NCBI GenBank assembly: GCA_026874595.1
Contig: CM049307.1
Coordinates: forward strand, 55,633,870-55,697,869
Direction of reading: 5' to 3'
DNA: 64,000 bases
Source: Sipunculus nudus
Taxonomy: Eukaryota > Annelida > Sipuncula > Golfingiida > Sipunculidae
Position numbers and translations under genes: made by a program. The notes beneath the pieces are model-generated. The model was not told where the DNA came from. It saw only the letters and a program-made list of their open reading frames with translations, and made no database searches. Positions 47,321 to 64,000 of this stretch are shown piece by piece (positions within the stretch are counted from its first letter, which is position 1; every line of letters begins with the position of its first letter).

Positions 47321-47541
47321 ATCTAACAAACTGAAAATCGAATTGTTTTACATCCTTTAAAAACATGGGGTTTTTTGGTTGTAGTAATAATAATATTATC
47401 TCAAACAAAATGACTGTAAATTTCTTATGTAAATGTCCATTGGCTTGTAACTTGACATATACATACATAAAACACAATAGCATCAATATATAATCATCAG
47501 GTCATGCCATGCCTGGCAGTCTTTACCTTAAATAACATAAC

Positions 47542-48372
47542 TTAATCACTTGCTGGTAAGTCATGCAGGGTTTCACCATATCTTACTTTGTGAATGTGTC
47601 CGTGTAAATCTTTAACAAAAATCTTTCCTTCCCAAGTCCATGCTTCTCTGACCTTGGGGCTATTTTTTACTCTGTTATACAATTCATGCAGCTCTTTGCA
47701 TAAATCATCCACCATTACAATACCAGAACTTTTCAGTTTCTTTCTTTGCTTCATAACTGCTGTTTTTATATTATGTTTCACAAATCTGACCATGACTGCC
47801 CTTGGCCTATCACTTTGTTGATTATTATTGCTCTTTCTAATTCGATAGGCACCTTCAATATCACTGGATTCTATCTCCATTCCCAACTTTTCTTTACATA
47901 TTTTCTGAAAAGTTGAGACACAGTTTTCAGTTCCCCCTTCAGTTTGACCATTCTCTGGAATTCAAAAAATTCTTATATTTGACATTCTAGCATTTTGTTC
48001 TGTTTCAACTGTACGCCTAACTGCCTCTCTGGCTTCATAGTACATCAAGGTACTTTCTTGTTCTAATTCACCAATTTTCCCTGACATTTTTATTATTTCT
48101 GTTTTCAATTCTTTGTTTTCATTCTCAAGAGTAAACACTCGTGATTCCAACAACTGCATAGTTTTTTCATACCTTTCTGTGATCTTTCTGACTATTTCTG
48201 TCTCCAATTCATGCAGCATTTTCTTTAAAGTGTCTTCTGACACGCCTGACATGTTTACTTTTGATTTATCTTTTTCTTTATTTTGTCGTTTTACTTTTTG
48301 CTTGGGTGTACCAGGAGAAGTTGAAGAGGAGCTTGAGAGAACAGATCTTTGTCTTTTAAATTTTCCACTCAT
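47542..48372 (-). pseudogene. LINE ORF1: coiled-coil nucleic-acid-binding protein with one in-frame stop
   Basis: 277 codons counting the terminator and an internal TGA at 47962-47964. The N-terminus is Ser/Lys-rich (SSSSSTSPGTPKQKVKRQNK). A coiled coil follows (heptads around residues 55-115, with LENENKELKTEI). Then comes the RRM-like stretch broken at NIRIF-stop-IPE, and a C-terminal domain with RPRAVMVRFVKHNIK and AWTWEGKIFVKD. This is the ORF1p plan of L1/Tx1-like LINEs, whose trimers coat the element RNA. Frame is preserved on both sides of the stop. Confidence 0.88.
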
Positions 48373-48836
48373 AACCTGGTATCAAAACATCATAAATCAG
48401 TAAAACTAAGTGAACCTTTTCCCTGTCACAGTGAATGTTATTACATTTTACAACTCCCTGGCATTCAGACTAGCTTAACTACTCATTGTTACTGCCCTAG
48501 AAAACAAATCTGAACTCTATGACCCGACTTGAGAGACCTGGTGCACATGGTCCACTGACCACACTCAAAGAACACTACTGGATTATGCAATATACCCTTT
48601 AATTGCCCAGTGACAGTAGGTACCCTTTATTGTAAAACAATGTTTTAAATTAGCAAAATAGTATAAAAATACTTCCCTTTTTGATGAAATAACTGCAGAG
48701 CCCTATTCCCTCGGTGTTAATCTCAATGTGTACAAATTTGCAGCCACAAAGCAGGAGTATTTCTGTACAAATATGCGCCTCAATCAGGAGAGCACAAAAA
48801 TGTGTCCTCTCCCTTCAGTGCACCAAATCCCTCTCC
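48373..48836 (-). other. LINE 5' UTR
   Basis: 464 bp before the ORF1 start, reaching exactly to the right-hand duplication. It would carry the internal promoter, though I see no specific motif. Its presence shows that the copy is not 5'-truncated. Confidence 0.75.
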
Positions 48837-48851
48837 GTAATTAAGCAACTT
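48837..48851 (+). repeat. LINE target-site duplication, right copy
   Basis: GTAATTAAGCAACTT, identical to 43191-43205. Confidence 0.95.
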
Positions 48852-51800
48852 AATAATCCATGTAATTGGTACACAGTGGAATATGGTAGATATAACAGAC
48901 TTGAAATTTTGCCTGGAGGCAAAAGCCACCACCCAACAGCAGTTTTGCGAAAGTAAAAAGTATTGCATAAGATTTGTGCAATTCACAGTATGTTTCATAT
49001 TATTTGAGAAACAAACTTAAACAATGAAGGTGCTAAAGAGCCAACAAAATTGCCGAACAGTACATAAAGGTAGTCCATATAATTGTAATTCATAGTTGAT
49101 CGCTGTATTTATATACAATCCCTCGCATGTCCGGCATATACCCAGTATGGGACTTTATTTCCCAAAACTCTGGATCTGTCCCTGTAGTTTCACTTTTCAC
49201 CAAATCTTCAGAAAACCCCTCGATAATGTTACAATGACAAGAATTTTACGATTATTATTCCATATATATACTATAGTTTCCGGAAATTTAACCCCGAAGC
49301 ATTTCATATTTACATATATCTATTATCTTCGCGGTCACACATGCAGTAATCAATTCTCTGTGTATAAATGATCCCTTTTGTTAAATGTTCCGTGTATATA
49401 TAGTCATTTATTTAGTTTTATATCATTTAAGCATATTATGAAGACAATATTTTGGCTAATAACCTATTACGGACATACTTTTTTTACTCGCGTTTTGATC
49501 CTGAGCCCGCTGATGTTTTATTAACCTATAAGGGAATATTGCGGCTTGGTACTCACACCTCCTTAGGTTAGAAAAAGTAATATTTAGAGTCCAAAGTATA
49601 AATATTATTTTAAAGTGGAAACCTTACATTTTTCAAGAGTTGAAAATTGAAATAAGTTTGATATAAAGCTGTGAAACAGATAAAGTATATTGTACTACAA
49701 TAAAAAATATAAAAAAAACAGGTGAGGTGGTCTAGTTCGGGGATGGGAGGGTGCCCGGGACTCCCCTGTCATTGCTGCACGTCTTCATCGCATGCATTTG
49801 TTCCTGAGCCTGTCCTATCTGAAAATGGTTCCGCCGGGCCTGGATAGGTTATTACTCTTGTTTGTTTTCAGTTAGCTTTGTGTTTGTTCCCAAGTTATAC
49901 CTGAAGAATTGTTCAATGGATAATAATCCAACTTGTGATTAAATTTTGTGGAAGATCCGTTCATAAACCTGCCCCCTGATCAGGTATATGTCCTTTTGTT
50001 CTGCCGTGTTGTTGGTTGGTGTACATTTTGTTTACCAGAGGGCACAACACGTAAGTCGCCTCTTCAGACTGTGTATATACCATGCATATAACTGCACTCA
50101 CGTTGTGAAATACTTGATGCCATTTGCTGAAAACAGAGATTCCACACGCATTTTCATTATGTTTATTATTGTATGCAGGATTCTTTTGCTATAAGTGTGG
50201 AACTGAAGCGGTAACAAAAAATGGCATAATTGACCATTCTGGATTGGCTGTCCCGTTAAACTGTGTGACAACTATATGGCTATAAATACAAAGGGTGTCA
50301 CTATATATATCAAAAAGGTTTATAAAATTCAGTAGGTTTCTTTTGCCTTGCATATATGAAACGTGCTATGCAAACGTTTGTGAACAAAGTCAACCAGGCC
50401 TTCTAAAGACGGCAACTTGTATTTCACTTGGAACGTGCCGATATTAAGTATGTCTGTATATGTTCATACCGGCAGTGATGCATGTTTGCCCAGCAGGTAC
50501 GAGCATGTTGAATTCCTATTGGCATGCAAATCATGGATTGCAACATTGCATGGTGCAATTCAATGTTTAAATGTTCATTATTAGTCCTGATGTATCGGAA
50601 ATCATGCAAACTAGGTCCTCATGGGGTAATTTTTCCAGAAATCCCGAGGAATCTGATATAATTTCGCGAAATGGCTATCGCAGCGCCCCCTATCACAATC
50701 TATATTAATGTTTCCAACTCCAGCCACTGAAAACCCGCCCGTGTTCGAACTCGGCCCATGGAATAAGCGTCCAAAATTAAGTCGCGCGGACCTGTCCCAA
50801 CACAAGAACGGGTAATTCAATTTCATAAAATGACTATATATATACTATAAGTAAATTGATCCTATTCTTACTATTGGCTTCTAAGTTTGTTCATTAATAT
50901 GTAGGACGTTGATGTGTCCCGATTCCTTAGGCACGCAGAGTGTTAAAGAAGATAGCACAACTTGTGGCGCCCATGCCCGCTCCGCCCTATAACAACCGAC
51001 GGCAAGGCAATTTTTTATTTTATATATATTTTAAGACAGTAGCGTTATGCAGTCACTGAAAATCCGTTCTTATGGTATAGCTCGCCCTGAACAAATCTGA
51101 AGGATTTCAGGCACACCTCCGCACAACCTTTGTGCATGTGTACTGTTTGGGGGAAAAAATCCTCCTATTATTCATAAAAACAGCGCTCTATATACATTAT
51201 CAGAAATCGATTTTGGAATTTCAAAGGGGAAGTGTCCAATCATTATGAATGAGTTCTAATAGGGCGATTGAGAGGATCCGCAGGCATATTTTAAGGAAAA
51301 TCAAATTAAACCATTCAGCAGTATAGATCTACACAATGAGTTGGTGATCGGAGATTGGTTGTAATGTGTAATTATATTCCCTTATCTTGCCACTGGGCTC
51401 TGACGCAGTTTAAGACCTTGGTTGGCCGTCAGTTGCAGGGCCGCTCTCTAGTGATTATACTTCCATAATTAAATCGAACAAGTCTCAAATCTGACGTGCA
51501 GACGACGCAGACAACTGCAACTGAGCATCGCAATACATGGTACGAGAGTCAGAAAAAAATGGTTTAGTTTATTAACTATTGGCACAGCGTGGAACAGTGA
51601 TACGAAAAGAGATAATGACAGTGCGACCTGTTTCCAAGAAAGGTCGGTGATATACTGAAGATGTTGATAGATATTTAATCGCCAAGTAAGGAGTCTGGTA
51701 CTTGTGATACTTGTGATCAATAAGTAAGATAGGATACAAGGCCATGCCTGATAAGCTGCCAGTGGCCAAAATTCAGGTTGACCTGAAATCTAAATCAACA

Positions 51801-51969
51801 AGACCACCATATACACTACCTTCATCCCCTGAAGATTAGTCGTATTTGAAATCGCGTCTTCAATTTACATTTCATATGCATGCAAATTTTCACCGCATTT
51901 TTTTGGGTCAATTCTTTACCTGGGCCCATTCCGATATCTGACATTTGTTAACTAAACCAAGGATAATCC
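48852..51969. other. Intergenic between U2AF2 and PKD1
   Basis: No gene supported. A GC-richer patch at 50600-50830 contains a 71-codon minus frame and a GTTCGAAC word, but no A-box partner or protein family. Confidence 0.4.
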
Positions 51970-52300
51970 ATTGACCCTTCTATAAAATAGAACAGAGAAC
52001 GCCGACCCCATCGCACACAGGCTGTTCATTTGTTTATATCCACGCGTTTATAACATGTGGGGCGCACGCCAAAATAATCCAAACACATTCAACCAGGGCA
52101 TTTGGCAGCAAGTCAGGCGAACCAGAGTTTTGCAAAAAAGCGTTTTGCAACTACAGAGACCTTTCCAATTTTACACATACGCAACCATACTCCGGTTACA
52201 TGTTTTCCTATTCTGTCAATATTGCTATGACTACTAACAGTTAGTAGATAAACTGACACATCCGTCACCAGAAATTACATCAATTCTAACGATAAGATAG
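51970..52300 (+). repeat. Direct duplication, copy 1 (offset ~1.1 kb)
   Basis: Shares with 53090-53400 the phrases CGCACACAGGCTG, AAATAATC(C)AAA, ACA(C/A)ATTCAAC, GCGTTTTGCAAC, GACCTTT and GGTTACATGTTTT in the same order and orientation. Confidence 0.7.
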
Positions 52301-53089
52301 GCAAATAGCTGGATTAAAGAATCATGCGGTGTGACATACACAGAGATGGTTTTCAAAGACTCAAAGAGACCTTTTCAAGCCGAGCTGTGAAGGATAGGTA
52401 AGCCGAAATGTGGCGTTTCTTAGGGTCGAGGAAATTTTCCCGAAAAAGAGTCTGGCCTGGCAGAGGTTGGCAAAAAAAAAAAATGAGGATCACTGCTGAT
52501 TATCTAGGAAAAGCTTATGACGCAGGGCGGGTGTTACGACTGGGCTGTTTGGAGAAAATAGATTAAAACAAGACTGATAATGCATTATGCCATTCCAGAA
52601 AAAAGAATTACTAGTATCTTAGCTGAACGGCGATTTGTGTAATCCTGGCGGAATAAATTCAAATAAACCAAGGTGGGTAAGAACTTTGGGCAAAGAGCAA
52701 AATGAAGATCCACTTAAGGTCAAAGTATAATCTATAAATAAAAAAAAATTTCATCTTTCCGAAAATTTGTATGCCACCAGGTCACTTTCATAACAACCAA
52801 AGAGCCATGCAGGGGGACAGAGCACACCAAAAAGACCAGTCAGGCAATTTTAGGAGAAATATTCCTGGCACTGCCCACCGAGAGAGGTGAAGAAACCTGC
52901 TGGAGCGGTTTCTCACGGGAACGCACAGATGTTGGATACTCAAAAGTTACAAGCGTCAGTTCAGAGGCCAATAAATAAGCAATTATTAAATTTTCTCATA
53001 TGCTTTGACAATGATGAAAGAGAAGCAGATAAAAAATTAAAGGGGCCCAACCACCTATCTGATGAACTAAAGGTAATCCCTTATGAGCT

Positions 53090-53400
53090 TTTATAAAAAA
53101 AAAAAGCCAAGAAAACATGGATGTCACCGCACACAGGCTGCTTTTTTTTATCAATGTGTTTACAATGGGTGCCCGCTAAAATAATCAAAACAAATTCAAC
53201 AAAGGCATCTGACTGCAAGCCAGAGCTTTGCAAATGGCGTTTTGCAACAAGTGACCTTTTTGTCTACGCGTATGTGCAACCTACCACCTTAGGTTACATG
53301 TTTTTCCTCGTTTGTCAACACTGCTCTGTTTACAAACATGTTGATAAACAAGTTCATTCATCTTTCAAGAAGGCGTTATAAGAACTTTCCACAACCAAAA
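53090..53400 (+). repeat. Direct duplication, copy 2
   Basis: Diverged second copy of 51970-52300, same order of shared phrases. No ORF conserved between the copies. Confidence 0.7.
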
Positions 53401-53820
53401 TTACACTTAGATCATTAATATATACACAGAGGAAGCCAGAAATCACATATCCTTTTTCAAAAGGTAGATGAATGGGCAAGTTTTACAAATCCATGGCACC
53501 ATGACCCTAATGGCGGATGACCACGTGACCTGACTGTCAAAAGTACATTTTCCTGAAATCAACGGCCATTGAAGCGGGCCTGTATCGTCGTTGGACCTAT
53601 ATGAACTTTTTTTTAGCTCATACTTAAATCAGTAGCAGTGATAATTCCATTGCCAAACTGACCAAGTATGACAAGAAATGGGGCGATTACAACCGTCACA
53701 ACAAAATTCCCACTGTTGTTCAGGCGCCTTCAGCTAATCACATCCAGAGACAACATCAGGAATATACAACCGAGAGGGTAAAGTGTAGGCGTGAGGTTCT
53801 GTCCGAAATCTGTAAACCCT

Positions 53821-54065
53821 AAGAAAATATGTATACAACGCACCAAGACGGAGCAGAAGGATGAAAGACTGACACGTAACGATCCAGTGAGGCCGATCAG
53901 TAAAGTCCAAATTGTCTTGCATATTCAGGTTTTCACTTCCTCCTTAAAAAATATATGCAAACGAAGCACGAAACAGGGCAGGATGAAGAAAGACTGTCAT
54001 AAAACGATCCGGTGCTACCTATATCAGTAAGGCCAAAAACGTTTAGATGTTTACTTCCTCCACAA
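53821..54065 (+). repeat. Two tandem units, ~125 bp
   Basis: Unit 1 (53821) and unit 2 (53946) share (A/G)AAAATATATGC/AAAATATGTATAC, GG(A/C)GCAGAAGGATGAA versus GGGCAGGATGAAGAAAG, ACGATCC(A/G)GTG, ATCAGTAA(A/G)G and TTTACTTCCTCC/TTCACTTCCTCC. Confidence 0.65.
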
Positions 54066-54700
54066 GGAATCCTAGGCAATTGACCTATCCAGGAACTCTG
54101 TGACCTTAATCGCATATTCATTCAATGAATAATCATAAGCACTGGACTAACGAGCAACCAATTAGGAGACCTTAAACATCGTAAAGCGTCAATCATCTGA
54201 CAAAAAAAAATTTGTATAATTTGACAGAGCTCTGTCAAACAGAACACGTGGTCTGAAAAAACTCCCAGTACCCCTTTCGGCGTGTTTTCCGGGATATTTT
54301 TTTATACAAAGGAGACAGTATAAAAAGTTCTAGGCTATAGGTTGCAGGAGCCATTCCTCCGACTACCGAGTGAATAATGAAGTCTTACCTGGCACGAAAT
54401 TCGTACGAGACAAATAATCCAAAATATTGCAATTTGACAGTTCATAATGACTGCGATACAGTAAACAATGGTCACGCGATACCAGTTGATTACGTCAGTC
54501 AATACGACGTCATGCGTCAACCTTTGTGACGTCATTGTTATAAGCAGCTCTCGCTACCATGGGCATCGAAGACCTGTGTAGGAGCGTTTAGGGGGATTAT
54601 TAATATTATAGTAATAAGTTAAATTTATGGGCGGAGCATTAGGGCTGTGGTGCACCAGCCTTTGGAACACGCAAACACACAAGAAGAATGAGACGTATTA
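54066..54700. other. Intergenic between the ~125-bp tandem units and the U2AF2 3' end
   Basis: Unassigned sequence; no coding frame or repeat I can support. Confidence 0.4.
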
Positions 54701-54714
54701 TACCAGTGAAAAGG

Positions 54715-56555
54715 TTTATTACTTGAAATGATACCAAATTGCCAATTCAGATCACGGGTATTCACAGTGGAAAACGTTCAAGACCGATGTATCGCCACAT
54801 TTTGTCACGTACGATTACGACTACAGAACTTTACAGAATTTACTTTTGTCCACTTAAGCTAAACGGATATGTTAACCTGGAACATTCAAAACTTCCGAGA
54901 ATACGACCTGCCATTTCTTCAACGAAGCATCTGTTAATGGAAATGCTGTTGACTAAATGTCTTTTTTTTTAGAAGCACCTGTAGTCCAGTATCAGCATTA
55001 CACTGCAATGTATGACGATTACCAAACAAGAGTTACAACGTCAAACTAAAAGTGATAGTCGTAAACGCAATTATCCACTCCTCACGGTTAATCCAATTAA
55101 GCATTAGACAACTGTTTTTAAGAAGACAGGTCCATGACATCTACCGATGATTCAAAATAACCTTATTAAAAGATCACCACAAAAAATCATTGGTAATGAA
55201 AATGCAGTTTGTAAAACTTCTCGGTTTTAAATGAACCACCTTCAAGATAATGTGTACCACATATAAACGAACTTTCAAAAGATGCATACGGACACCCCGG
55301 CTTATAAAAGAGCAACATGTAAAACCTGGTAACTACTTCATTGCAACCAGGTTTGTTGTAAATTTTATTGAAAATACTACTATTTTGTTGTCAAAATTTA
55401 CAAGTATTCATTACAAAACCCAGTATAAGACAAGTGATTCCTAAATTTGTTAATTTTAATAACAGGATCACCTTTCACCATGACCAGTCTTGTATATACA
55501 GCCATTCCCAACAGCAGCAACTTGTATTGAAGCATGTGCATCATACAAGCATCGTGTCATCTGCTTATCAGATTGGTCTGTCCAAGACGTGCCTTTACCC
55601 ATTCTTTATACTATGGAGAATATGCATTTTACACAGGTTCCACACGACTGTCCAAACTACCTATCTTAAGTCTACACATCTCACAATGTACCACATTTAT
55701 GAATGGGGTTATGCGATAAAAAAGCAGTACATTACATGTCATTTGTGTGGTGTTTAGAAATGATATACATTGTTAGAATAGTACATAATGAATAATGCAC
55801 ATTATACAGCAATAACCTGATTGTCCTTTGCTGACACAGCATTTTCTTTACATATCCTTTTGTGCTGACCTATGTTATGAAGCATGATGAACATAAACAA
55901 TACAAACCCGGTAAAAATTACTAAGTTGAGACATATTAATGTGTCACAGAAAGGAATCTACTTCAATTTGTATCAATAATACAGTCTTTCACTGAAAACT
56001 CTTTCCTGGTATACAAAGCAAGAAATTATTCTCAATCAAAATTCTGACTTGTAAATTTTCAGTTAAGTAACCCCAGTCAGGTTTTGTTTTGCAAGATGAT
56101 GACCCAACAAAATTTTTGTTTGCAGTCCATTCATAGCTAAATGCTTGATGCTAAACCAAACTGATTTAATGTGCTGATATTCTATGTATTTCTGCTGAAG
56201 AAATAAAACTTCACATATACAAAGACACAAATTTATATGAAATTAACGGTTATATATAACAGTTTAACAAAATACAATACAGCTCTTGTCCTAACTGAAA
56301 ATATTTAAGTGATTTTTATTCTGCTACAGGCACCATTAAGCTAATGACATTAAACCGGGCTATGGTAAATTAATGATGGCAGATGTTCACAGAAATATGG
56401 CAGAAAACCTGATTGCATATTCTCAGGCACAGCAGTGGCTAACTGAGGCGGTGCATGACCTAAAATCAACATACACTGACCATCATTACTAAAAACTGGA
56501 CATTCTACCAAAGCTCATCATGTCACATCAATTGTCTCTCAGCACTCTTCACAGC
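54715..56555 (-). other. Probable U2AF2 3' UTR (extent uncertain)
   Basis: Downstream of the U2AF2 stop on the minus strand there are AATAAA signals (TTTATT on plus) at 56315-56320, 55364-55369 and 54715-54720. The UTR therefore ends 0.25-1.85 kb after the stop, depending on which is used. I see no coding content; the 129-codon plus frame at 55368-55757 has no family features. Confidence 0.4.

Positions 56556-64000
<7,445 letters not shown>

Larger units (their letters stand above)
43206..48836 (-). mobile_element. Full-length L1/Tx1-like non-LTR retrotransposon (LINE), 5.6 kb
   Basis: Bounded by a perfect 15-bp duplication. It has a ~460-bp 5' UTR (starting GGAGAGGGATTTGG at 48836), ORF1, ORF2 and a ~330-bp 3' UTR ending in poly-A (43206-43215 as T on the plus strand). 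ORF1 encodes a coiled-coil/nucleic-acid-binding protein; ORF2 an apurinic-type endonuclease, reverse transcriptase and CxxC...H....C zinc motif, the L1-superfamily layout. Both are broken only by in-frame stops, so the copy is probably immobile but fairly young. It sits between PKD1 and U2AF2 in the same orientation. Confidence 0.95.

Noticed and set aside
50611-50826. Possible tRNA gene suggested by GTTCGAAC
   Set aside because: No A-box at the right spacing on either strand, and no T-arm or acceptor pairing.

Overview
The window is animal nuclear DNA. It is AT-rich, with long introns, GT-AG splice sites, and coding exons that only make sense when spliced. Two conserved metazoan genes lie on the minus strand. 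One is the 5' part of a polycystin-1 (PKD1) gene, running from its start codon at 40845 off the left edge. The other is the 3' part of the splicing factor U2AF large subunit (U2AF2/U2AF65), entering from the right edge and stopping at 56556. The repeats (long-TIR elements, a GGTGGCGCCACC-containing satellite inside an element of the 'pearl'/Helentron type, an L1/Tx1-like LINE) suggest a lophotrochozoan, most likely a bivalve mollusc. This is inference and not proven.

PKD1 (1-40845, minus). Nine exons join in frame with consistent phases: signal peptide and LRR N-cap (40577-40845), one 72-bp LRR exon (32318-32389), LRR C-cap (31140-31312), WSC plus first PKD module (22382-23047), C-type lectin domain in two exons (9149-9320, 8074-8303), two linker exons (5909-6049, 5152-5280), and a giant exon (1-3977) that opens with a Cys-rich segment, carries about 12 PKD modules and reaches the start of the REJ module at the window edge. 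The 1943 codons seen are the extracellular N-terminal part. The REJ remainder, GPS/GAIN, PLAT and membrane part lie outside the window.

U2AF2 (56556-62880 and beyond, minus). Six exons encode RRM2 and the C-terminal UHM domain. The RS region and RRM1 lie upstream, past 64000.

Mobile DNA. A full-length LINE (43206-48836, minus), with a perfect 15-bp target duplication, sits between the two genes; its two ORFs carry four in-frame stops and no visible frameshift. PKD1 introns hold a 658-bp foldback element with 165-bp arms and a 7-bp duplication (4344-5001), a TA-flanked MITE (17467-17634), a 435-bp MITE (34249-34683), one copy of a 210-bp TIR family with 5-bp duplications (30665-30877; second copy 42007-42216), a 1.7-kb element with an exact 280-bp tandem array (36074-37790), and a 2.7-kb region of 160-340-bp tandem units (11735-14480). 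The last two share a homologous core. There are also a 45-bp array, a GC-rich minisatellite, several microsatellites, a cluster of CTCGACACCGTTACC motifs and a tRNA-derived SINE. I found no convincing tRNA, rRNA or CRISPR locus.

The two genes have no evident functional link: PKD1 encodes a large membrane mechanosensory/adhesion receptor, while U2AF2 recognises the polypyrimidine tract in the nucleus. They are separated by 15.7 kb, 5.6 kb of which is the LINE insertion.
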